Assembly: GCA_030638785.1 (NCBI GenBank)
Contig: DAOWDY010000101.1
Location: forward strand, 1 to 12,606
Length of the DNA: 12,606 nucleotides
DNA from: Candidatus Thorarchaeota archaeon
GTDB lineage: Archaea; Asgardarchaeota; Thorarchaeia; Thorarchaeales; Thorarchaeaceae
Direction: 5' to 3'
Positions 6,987-12,606 of the stretch are shown in pieces; the stretch's first letter is position 1, and each line of letters starts with the position of its first letter. The position numbers and the translations under genes were made by a program. The notes under the pieces are model-generated. The model searched no databases, was not told where the DNA came from, and saw only the letters and a list, made by a program, of their open reading frames with translations.

Positions 6987-7940
6987 TTACAGCATTGATT
7001 CATTCAAGCGTCCCTCACGTATCAGTTCCTTGATTTCTAGTGCTATTCGTTTCCCCATCCACATTGGTTCATTAAACTGGACATACGAATATGGTGAGGA
7101 CGGTATCCAGACATTAGTCCCTGCAACGATTCGCCCGCTGAACTCGAAAGCATAGATATTCTGATTTCGATCAATGATTGTTTCTATGCAGAATGGGCCT
7201 GGGAGTGACTGGTTTGTGAGTTTTCTAAAGCCATCAATAAAGGCCTTGCCCATCTGGTAGTATTTGAACAGAATCGATTCTCTAAGAACCATTGGAAGGT
7301 TACCAATCACGACAAATGATGGATAGTTATCAAAACGTAAATTTGCATCTGCATCGGTTTCATATCTGATATCTGCACCGAAGACCTCGAGTCTATTCAT
7401 TGCCAGTGAGTTGAAGTATGTTACGAAGACCTTTGTTCCAACAACATATTCTTGAATTGAGAACTCTTTGTCAGGTTGAGATTTCTCCAGAAGGTCCTTC
7501 CTGTCTTTTGCAATGAAGTATCCCTCGCCTCCCGCAGCTCCATATGTCTTTACTATTACTGGCCTATCGACATCCTCCATCGACTTGAATTCTAATGGGA
7601 TTCTTAGACCGCTTTCATGGAGCAGCTTGGTCTTGAGCTTTCTATCTTCCTCCCATTTGAGTAATTCTTGATTTCCATACATCTGGAGGTCCGACTTCAG
7701 AATCTTATCAGCACCGATGTATGCGACAAAGGAACCGTGTGGTATCCACACAGTGTCCTTGATATCGAGATCTAGAATCTCTTCGAATGACTCCACCTCA
7801 ATAATCGATGATTTTAGACCGAATGACTCGTAGAATTCCACTCTATCAGGAGTTGATACCAGTACGGTTTCAAATCCCTCTAATTTTGCTCCTGATATAA
7901 TATTCAATGCACTGTGACTAGCAATAGTCCCAATCTTCAT
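6987..7940 (-). CDS. purP: Compact PurP, FAICAR synthetase (formate-AICAR ligase, ATP-grasp)
   Basis: PurP joins formate to AICAR with ATP to give FAICAR, the ninth step of IMP synthesis, where bacteria and eukaryotes use folate-dependent PurH. This copy most resembles the characterised archaeal enzyme. It has GTIASHSAL (4-12), IPHGSFVAYIGAD (66-78), MYGNQELLKWEEDR (87-100), the glycine-rich loop YGAAGGEGYFIA (133-144), EYVVGT (164-169), VIGNLPMVLRES (211-222), GPFCIET (248-254), AGTN (273-276) and MGKRIALEIK (295-304). At 317 residues it is about 40 shorter than the roughly 360 I recall for MJ0136. The losses are in the segment before EYVVGT and in the one after RYET, where the LVRIPA-type motif is missing. 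The start ATG overlaps the purF stop (ATGA), with a GAGGT site upstream. It lies directly before a longer, divergent paralogue. Confidence 0.9.
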   Translation of the reverse strand: MKIGTIASHSALNIISGAKLEGFETVLVSTPDRVEFYESFGLKSSIIEVESFEEILDLDIKDTVWIPHGSFVAYIGADKILKSDLQMYGNQELLKWEEDRKLKTKLLHESGLRIPLEFKSMEDVDRPVIVKTYGAAGGEGYFIAKDRKDLLEKSQPDKEFSIQEYVVGTKVFVTYFNSLAMNRLEVFGADIRYETDADANLRFDNYPSFVVIGNLPMVLRESILFKYYQMGKAFIDGFRKLTNQSLPGPFCIETIIDRNQNIYAFEFSGRIVAGTNVWIPSSPYSYVQFNEPMWMGKRIALEIKELIREGRLNESML

Positions 7941-9334
7941 CCTAGTGACCTCTCATAGTCCCTTCCATCAAGTGAGGCTCCATTCTCTTCGATGTTCTTT
8001 CTGATCTTTCTTGCGTATTCAGTAGGATATTCGCCATCCAAACAGGCTAGACACAAATCCTTCAGGCCTATTGCATTTTCTAGACTAGTCATATCCTGAT
8101 AGATGAGGGCATCAGCTTGGATGTAATTCGCAATCCCCTTTAGTGATGTACCTGAAGCGATGAGTTCCTTATCAGTAGCGATGTCAACGCCATAGTAGCA
8201 TGCGTGATTCTGTGGTGGGCAAGTTACTGCAAAGTATACATTTGTTGCACCGTGCTTCTTCAAATCTGCAACAATCATCTTTGCAGTGGTTCCTCTAACT
8301 ATTGAGTCGTCTACAACTAGAACTGATTTCCCTCGGATTTTATCAGCAAGATAGATGTACTTACACTTCGCCATCGCACCTCTCTCTTCCTGATTCTGTG
8401 CGATGAAGGTTCGTCCGAGATATCGATTCTTCAGAATAATTTCTCTCATTGGAACATCAAGTTCCTCAGCGAGAGCTTGGGCTGCAGGTCTACTTGTATC
8501 TGGTACAGGAACAACATAGTCTGGTGTTTCAAGTCCCATTTTCAGGAATGAACTTGCAAGTGCTCTACCTAGTCTGAACCTAGTGTCGTAAACAAGATGA
8601 CTCTCCATGGTAGCCGCAGGATGAGCGAAGTAAACGTATTCAAAGAAACAGTGAGAGTGCGTTTCATTCTGAGATATTGCGTGAGACTCCATGGACATGT
8701 CTGTTCCGAAGACAACCAATTCACCGGGATAGACATCTCGTTCTAATCGCACTCCTGCCATCTCTATCACAGTACTCTCTGATGCCACAATAGTACGACC
8801 CTCTCCTCTACCGAAGACAAGAGGTTTGAAACCCCTTGGGTCACGATAAGCAAAGAGTCGTCCCTGATGAATGCCTACAAGACTATAGGCTCCATCTACC
8901 TCACTATCCAGTGTCTGGAAAGCTGATGCAAGATTCTGATTATTCTGTTCGAGGTGGAATGCAAGACGATCTGTGATGAACTCGGAATCACAATCATATG
9001 ATTTTGAGGAAACAGCAGGCATATTGGTAATATTCCCATTGTGGGTTAATGCAAGGCCACTAACATTGAATGGTCCAACAAACGTCTTCAGGTCTGCCTC
9101 TGAGCTAACCTTTCTTCCTGAAGTTGGATATCTAGTACTTCCAATAATCATGTTGCTCTGCTCATTAGGAATGTTCAAAGTAACGGGACTCCCCATCGCT
9201 TTGACTGTTTCATACCTATCATCCTCTGACCAGAGAACGCCTGATGCATCCTGACCACGATGGGTCAACAACAGTAGCAAATCTTTTGATGTGATTAATG
9301 AAAAATCTCCTAGAATTCCTAAGACTCCACACAT
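7937..9334 (-). CDS. purF: Amidophosphoribosyltransferase (glutamine PRPP amidotransferase)
   Basis: PurF makes phosphoribosylamine from PRPP and glutamine, the first committed and usually feedback-controlled step. The protein starts Met-Cys-Gly-Val, so Cys2 becomes the N-terminal nucleophile after Met removal and there is no propeptide, unlike the Bacillus enzyme. The glutaminase half shows LTHRGQDASG (23-32), STRYPTSG (66-73) and LTHNGNI (96-102). The phosphoribosyltransferase half has the PRPP loop VLVVDDSIVRGTTA (338-351). Cys229, Cys379, Cys428 and Cys431 (in DLCLACLDGEYPTE) match the four ligands of the 4Fe-4S cluster in Bacillus-type PurF, so this is probably an oxygen-sensitive iron-sulfur enzyme. 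At 465 residues it is normal length. It begins 4 nt after purN, with GGGAGGA upstream, and overlaps purP. Confidence 0.97.
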   Translation of the reverse strand: MCGVLGILGDFSLITSKDLLLLLTHRGQDASGVLWSEDDRYETVKAMGSPVTLNIPNEQSNMIIGSTRYPTSGRKVSSEADLKTFVGPFNVSGLALTHNGNITNMPAVSSKSYDCDSEFITDRLAFHLEQNNQNLASAFQTLDSEVDGAYSLVGIHQGRLFAYRDPRGFKPLVFGRGEGRTIVASESTVIEMAGVRLERDVYPGELVVFGTDMSMESHAISQNETHSHCFFEYVYFAHPAATMESHLVYDTRFRLGRALASSFLKMGLETPDYVVPVPDTSRPAAQALAEELDVPMREIILKNRYLGRTFIAQNQEERGAMAKCKYIYLADKIRGKSVLVVDDSIVRGTTAKMIVADLKKHGATNVYFAVTCPPQNHACYYGVDIATDKELIASGTSLKGIANYIQADALIYQDMTSLENAIGLKDLCLACLDGEYPTEYARKIRKNIEENGASLDGRDYERSLG

Positions 9335-9338
9335 TGGT

Positions 9339-9947
9339 TTATTCCTCCCGTATCATAACCCGCCGACCATCAATCCTCAGACGGTCTTGACAAAACAAAC
9401 TGACTGACTCTACAAGAATCCTGTGTTCTTCTTTTAGAATTCTATCAGCAAGTACTTCACCTGTATCTTTCTCTTGGACTGGTACTATCGTCTGAAGAAT
9501 GATCGGTCCATCATCCATCTCTGCATTGACAAAGTGTGTTGTACAACCCGAGTATCGTACTCCGTGATCAACCGCTTGCCATTGAGCTTTCACTCCTTTG
9601 AAAGAAGGTAGGAGTGATGGATGAACATTGATTATTCGATTATTAAAAGCAGACAAGAATGTTTCAGTAAGAATCCTCATGTAACCAGCTAGAACAACAA
9701 GATCCACATTGAATTCCTGAAGAATCTGAACTATTCGACTATCATGTTCCTCTCGAATTGGGAACTCAGATTTGGTCACTGTTCTTGTTTCAATTCCTGC
9801 AGTGTGTGCTCTCTGAAGCCCCTGTGCGGCCTGTTTATTACTAATTACAAGAACGATAGAACCATCAAGTTCTCCTCGATGTTCCGCATCAATCAGTGCC
9901 TGGAGGTTGGTTCCTCTACCACTGATAAGCACACCCACCCGGCTCAT
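9339..9947 (-). CDS. purN: Phosphoribosylglycinamide formyltransferase (GAR transformylase, folate-dependent)
   Basis: PurN transfers formyl from 10-formyl-tetrahydrofolate to GAR, giving FGAR, the third step of the pathway. The 202-residue protein is standard length. It has ISGRGTNLQALI (8-19), VLAGYMRIL (85-93), the catalytic NVHPSLLPSFKG (107-118) with Asn107 and His109, and MDDGPIILQ (144-152) with Asp145 as the third catalytic residue. It is too short for methionyl-tRNA formyltransferase, which also has an extra C-terminal domain. It is the first gene of the operon. No Shine-Dalgarno sequence precedes the ATG, and a TATA box sits about 27 nt upstream, so its mRNA is probably leaderless. 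Its presence means this cell needs formyl-folate for purines even though it uses formate directly at the PurP step. Confidence 0.97.
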   Translation of the reverse strand: MSRVGVLISGRGTNLQALIDAEHRGELDGSIVLVISNKQAAQGLQRAHTAGIETRTVTKSEFPIREEHDSRIVQILQEFNVDLVVLAGYMRILTETFLSAFNNRIINVHPSLLPSFKGVKAQWQAVDHGVRYSGCTTHFVNAEMDDGPIILQTIVPVQEKDTGEVLADRILKEEHRILVESVSLFCQDRLRIDGRRVMIREE

Positions 9948-9970
9948 GCAAACGAGCCCAACACTGCCTC

Positions 9971-9977
9971 AATATAT
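9971..9977 (-). promoter_or_regulatory. TATA box of the purine operon (leaderless promoter)
   Basis: On the minus strand ATATATT is centred about 27 nt before the purN ATG. This is the distance expected between an archaeal TATA box and the transcription start, so the transcript would begin at or next to the start codon. The stretch from 9948 to 9964 has no Shine-Dalgarno-like sequence, in contrast to most downstream genes. It lies in the 54-nt gap after the membrane protein gene, so the operon probably starts here. Confidence 0.65.
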
Positions 9978-10001
9978 GGTTATCTGCTGGGGAATTAATA
10001 T

Positions 10002-10541
10002 CTAGAAGAACTCTCTTAATAATCCTCCAGTCAATGATCCGAGCAATGAAGCAAAGACGACAAAGAGGAAGTAGATCATTGCAACAACCATTCCACTAAC
10101 GAAGAATTCTCCAATTGGAATATCAGGTGCTACAAATGCGGGGGTAACAAGATAGAACATTAGAAAGACGACAAAGAATAATCCGGTAAGAATACCTCCG
10201 AATAGAGCATGACTTGTTTTTCCTGCTAGAAGACCTACAGGGATTGCAGCGAGAATCGGAATGAGAAACATGTAGGTTGCTTCTGCTGGTAAGAAATCGA
10301 TGATAATGAGACCAAAGAGGTTAGCGTCGATAAGGCCGCCAAATATGGGCAAGGCAAGGAGAACCAAGATGTCACGATTTTTCTCGTACATCTTAATACC
10401 GAGAAACTTAGTAATTGGACCCTTTGCTCCTTTTATCCGAACTTTTTTTGTTGATTCTGGAAGAGGGCGAAAGAAACCTTTTTTCTCTTGTTGCTCATCC
10501 TCTTCAGGAGTTTCTACTCGATACTTTGTTTCTTCATTCAT
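10002..10541 (-). CDS. Small integral membrane protein of unknown function
   Basis: I do not recognise this 179-residue protein. Residues 1-55 are soluble and highly charged: an acidic start (ETPEEDEQQE, 9-18), then a basic stretch with KKVRIKGAK (32-40). After this come about four hydrophobic segments, near residues 57-82, 88-107, 111-134 and 147-175. They are rich in Gly, Phe and Leu, and a short TPAFVAPDIPIG loop (133-144) lies before the last one. No signal peptide, catalytic motif or metal site is visible. The frame extends 11 codons further to an ATG at 10574. However, that stretch contains the TATA box, and a start at 10541 lies about 24 nt from it with no ribosome site, so I take the shorter form as real. 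It sits just upstream of the purine operon on the same strand, but nothing links it to purines. Confidence 0.75.
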   Translation of the reverse strand: MNEETKYRVETPEEDEQQEKKGFFRPLPESTKKVRIKGAKGPITKFLGIKMYEKNRDILVLLALPIFGGLIDANLFGLIIIDFLPAEATYMFLIPILAAIPVGLLAGKTSHALFGGILTGLFFVVFLMFYLVTPAFVAPDIPIGEFFVSGMVVAMIYFLFVVFASLLGSLTGGLLREFF

Positions 10542-10561
10542 CAGGTGCACCGACTGAAAAT

Positions 10562-10568
10562 TATATAG
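10562..10568 (-). promoter_or_regulatory. TATA box of the membrane protein gene (leaderless promoter)
   Basis: CTATATA within AACTATATAATTTT (minus strand) is centred about 24 nt before the ATG at 10541. An A-rich GAAAC lies just upstream where the BRE element is expected. No Shine-Dalgarno precedes the ATG. The position argues against the in-frame ATG at 10574, which would lie upstream of the TATA box. Confidence 0.65.
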
Positions 10569-10635
10569 TTTCATGGATAAATACTACGCCTCACGCAAAG
10601 ATTGGTTTTTTTCTGTTTCTCTACCATAAGTGCTA

Positions 10636-10672
10636 TGTTTATCTTGACATCCGACAAGTATCAGAAGAGGTG
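10636..10672 (+). promoter_or_regulatory. Probable promoter and ribosome site of fni
   Basis: GAGGTG (10667-10672) lies 5 nt before the fni ATG and is a good Shine-Dalgarno match. A TATA-like TGTTTATCTT (10635-10644) lies about 38 nt upstream of the ATG, which would give a short leader just long enough for the ribosome site. The ribosome site is convincing; the TATA element is weak. The rest of the 136-nt divergent gap shows only a run of seven T (10606-10612) with no hairpin. Confidence 0.4.
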
Positions 10673-10677
10673 TCCTG

Positions 10678-11805
10678 ATGTCACGTGAGTCATCTGAGTC
10701 TAATCCCGGAACTGATGAGATTGTCGAGGCCGTCTTAACACGACGCAGAAAGATTGAGCATATTGAGATCTGTTTGCAAGAGAATGTTCAGTGCAATAAA
10801 TCCACTATGTTTGATGATATCTCCTTCATACATAATGCGATGCCAGAGATTGACAAGGATGCTATTGATCTCAATACAAACTTCCTAGGGCTACGAGCAA
10901 ATGCACCTATCGCCATTGCCGCCATGACTGGAGGGCATCCTGATACAACTGACATTAATCGCAGGTTGGCAGAGGCGGCGGAAGAGCTAAGGATTCCGAT
11001 AGGCGTTGGAAGTCAAAGAGCTGCAATTGAAGACGATTCCCTTGTGAACACATTTAGGATTGTACGTGATTCAGCTCCCTCGGTACCTATTATCGCTAAC
11101 ATCGGTGCAACTCATGTAGTAGCTGCTAAGAAAGCTGTCGAGATGATAGATGCGGATATCATTGGCATTCATCTCAATCCACTACAGGAGGCTGTACAAC
11201 CAGAAGGTGACTGTAACTCAATTGGAGTATTAGGACATATAGAAGCCATTGTAGACTCCACGGACATACCCGTCCTTGTGAAGGAAACTGGAGCAGGAAT
11301 CTCCTCCGATGTTGCCACGCGACTTGAAGCAATTGGAGTTTCAGGTATCGACGTAGGAGGTGTCGGAGGTACAAGTTGGGCTGCAGTTGAGTACTACCGA
11401 GCACTGAAGGAAAATGATGATGTAAAGGCGCAACTTGGACTTGATTTCTGGGACTGGGGTATACCAACTGCCCTAAGTGTAATAATGGTTCAAGATGCAA
11501 CAGACCTTGAAATCATGGCAACTGGCGGGATTCGATCCGGTTCAGATGTTGCAAAGGCTATAGCACTTGGTGCATCAGTAGCTGGAGTAGCTCATCCCCT
11601 ACTCAATCCTGCAGCTAATGGGAACACTCAACAAGTCATTGATGAGATTGAATTGTATCTAGAAGGACTTCGGACTGCTATGTATCTCGTTGGCTGTTCA
11701 AGCGTAGAGGAGATGACTTCTCGACCACTCATCATCAGAGGTGAACTGAAGGAGTCTCTAAAATCACTTGATATTGATATTCAGATGATTGCACGCGGTC
11801 GCTGA
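10678..11805 (+). CDS. fni: Isopentenyl-diphosphate delta-isomerase, type 2 (FMN-dependent)
   Basis: This enzyme interconverts isopentenyl and dimethylallyl diphosphate using reduced FMN and Mg2+, supplying the starter unit for archaeal isoprenoid lipids. The 375-residue protein is close to family length. It shows the type 2 hallmarks in order: RRRKIEHIEICLQENVQ (22-38), IAIAAMTGG (78-86), GVGSQRAA (109-116), IHLNPLQEAVQPEGD (164-178), VKETGAGIS (201-209), GIDVGGVGGTSWAAVE (223-238) and ATGGIRSGSDVAKAIALGA (281-299), which form the flavin and substrate sites of a TIM barrel. The start ATG is well supported by GAGGTG five nt upstream. It is transcribed away from the membrane protein gene and ends 5 bp from the stop of the convergent acyl-CoA synthetase gene. 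No other mevalonate-pathway gene is in the window. Confidence 0.96.
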   Translation: MSRESSESNPGTDEIVEAVLTRRRKIEHIEICLQENVQCNKSTMFDDISFIHNAMPEIDKDAIDLNTNFLGLRANAPIAIAAMTGGHPDTTDINRRLAEAAEELRIPIGVGSQRAAIEDDSLVNTFRIVRDSAPSVPIIANIGATHVVAAKKAVEMIDADIIGIHLNPLQEAVQPEGDCNSIGVLGHIEAIVDSTDIPVLVKETGAGISSDVATRLEAIGVSGIDVGGVGGTSWAAVEYYRALKENDDVKAQLGLDFWDWGIPTALSVIMVQDATDLEIMATGGIRSGSDVAKAIALGASVAGVAHPLLNPAANGNTQQVIDEIELYLEGLRTAMYLVGCSSVEEMTSRPLIIRGELKESLKSLDIDIQMIARGR

Positions 11806-11810
11806 ATTTG

Positions 11811-12606
11811 CTAGAGTTTCCCTATCTTCTGAAGATATTCGGATCTCTTTCTAATACCATTAATCATCTGTACAGATTCCTCAATAGTATCTGCACATGG
11901 TATTCCATTGATTTCAAAACCTCTAATGATAACCTCGTACTTGTCCAAGTCTGGAACATACGCAACCACGGGTTTCTTCTTCAACTTCGCGACGTTTGCC
12001 ACTCGTGCACCGATCTGTAAAGATATGCCCGGTGCATATGGGAGTAATAGAAGGAGCGCAGCATCAATGTAATCAATATCTAGCATTACACGAAGTACTC
12101 CTTCATAATCAGTATCAGACGCGCTTCCTGTTAAGTCACAAGGATTTCTGAATGAAGCTATTCCCTGGTATGCTGGAGTAACGGTATCTCGCATTGCGGC
12201 CTGGTCTTCATCAGAGAAAGGAGGAAACTCGAGATTATAATGATCTTCCTCATCAGTAGCAATGACTCCATGACCACCGCTTACGGTGAGACAACCTACT
12301 CTGCAACCTTGCATGGTTCTAACTGGAAATGAGAACACCTTTGCAAATGCCATGACTTCGTCCTCGTCTGCTGCCTCAATAACACCATATTGTTTGAACG
12401 CAGCTGATGTCACAACTGCACTACCAGCAAGAGACGAAGTATGACTCTGAGTTGCACGGTGGCCTGCTTCTGATTGTCCTCCTTTTAGAACTATGACTGG
12501 TTTTTTCTGGGTTACTTTGGCACAAACATCCACGAACTTGCGACCTTCTTCTTCGCCAAATCCTTCTATATACGCCAGAATAGCTGATACGTTCTTGTCA
12601 TTTCCA
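11811..12606 (-). CDS. ADP-forming acyl-CoA synthetase (acetate-CoA ligase) alpha subunit, C-terminal part
   Basis: Enzymes of this family convert an acyl-CoA, ADP and phosphate to the acid, CoA and ATP, the energy-yielding last step of archaeal sugar and peptide fermentation. The 264 visible residues run from the right edge to a TAG stop. They include AILAYIEGF (8-16), KKPVIVLKGGQSEAGHRATQ (34-53), SHTSSLAGS (54-62) with the probable phosphorylated His55, VSGGHGVIATDEED (108-121) and NPCDLTGSASD (154-164), ending in a Rossmann-like domain. The frame stays open to the edge, so the CoA-binding N-terminus lies outside. The protein ends where alpha subunits end, without the beta ATP-grasp part, so the beta subunit must be encoded elsewhere or be absent. 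A close relative with another role, such as a protein acetyltransferase part, cannot be excluded. The substrate cannot be told from this piece. Confidence 0.85.
   Translation of the reverse strand, partial: GNDKNVSAILAYIEGFGEEEGRKFVDVCAKVTQKKPVIVLKGGQSEAGHRATQSHTSSLAGSAVVTSAAFKQYGVIEAADEDEVMAFAKVFSFPVRTMQGCRVGCLTVSGGHGVIATDEEDHYNLEFPPFSDEDQAAMRDTVTPAYQGIASFRNPCDLTGSASDTDYEGVLRVMLDIDYIDAALLLLLPYAPGISLQIGARVANVAKLKKKPVVAYVPDLDKYEVIIRGFEINGIPCADTIEESVQMINGIRKRSEYLQKIGKL

Noticed and set aside
9339..9947. PurN gene as methionyl-tRNA formyltransferase
   Set aside because: It lacks the C-terminal tRNA-binding domain and sits first in a purine operon.
10542..10574. Longer N-terminus for the membrane protein starting at an ATG
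   Set aside because: This stretch contains the TATA box at the right distance for a leaderless start at 10541.
10606..10612. Run of seven T on the plus strand as a terminator
   Set aside because: No plus-strand gene lies upstream of it in the window and no hairpin precedes it. It is more likely just part of the AT-rich divergent promoter region.
1..12606. Mobile element, CRISPR array, tRNA or rRNA gene, or defence system
   Set aside because: I found no direct repeats, terminal inverted repeats, transposase or nuclease motifs, or tRNA-like stem patterns. Nearly all bases are within recognisable metabolic genes.

Overview
The window is archaeal chromosome. The evidence is two PurP-type ATP-grasp proteins (the archaeal, formate-using replacement for the folate-dependent step of PurH), a type 2 isopentenyl-diphosphate isomerase, an ADP-forming acyl-CoA synthetase alpha subunit, and TATA boxes lying about 25 bp upstream of start codons that have no Shine-Dalgarno sequence (leaderless promoters). 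Within the archaea, an Asgard lineage such as Thorarchaeota is my guess from general style only. No marker gene in the window settles it.

Positions 1-9947 (minus strand) hold one compact operon for de novo IMP synthesis. In transcription order it reads purN, purF, purP, a second purP-like gene, purC-purS, purQ, purL, purE-purM and purD, with purD running off the left edge. Most junctions overlap or nearly overlap (ATGA, GTGA and TAGTG junctions, or gaps of 4-18 nt), which implies translational coupling. The one real gap is 103 nt between the two purP genes. Two proteins are fusions: SAICAR synthetase with a C-terminal PurS domain, and PurE with PurM. Together with PurQ and PurL they cover the consecutive steps FGAR to FGAM to AIR to CAIR to SAICAR. 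Genes for PurK, PurB and the final IMP cyclohydrolase (PurO or PurH) are not in the window.

Positions 10002-10541 (minus) encode a small four-segment membrane protein of unknown function, with its own leaderless-type promoter. Positions 10678-11805 (plus) encode type 2 IPP isomerase (fni/idi2) for archaeal isoprenoid lipids, transcribed divergently from the membrane protein. Positions 11811-12606 (minus) encode the C-terminal part of an ADP-forming acyl-CoA synthetase alpha subunit; its stop codon is only 5 bp from the stop of fni.

The most interesting content is how the purine enzymes are arranged: two uncommon fusions that could tether steps 4-7, a PurE domain lacking a normally conserved histidine and its C-terminal helix, and a tandem pair of PurP paralogues that have each lost different conserved motifs. 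I see no mobile element, CRISPR array, tRNA or rRNA gene, or defence system.
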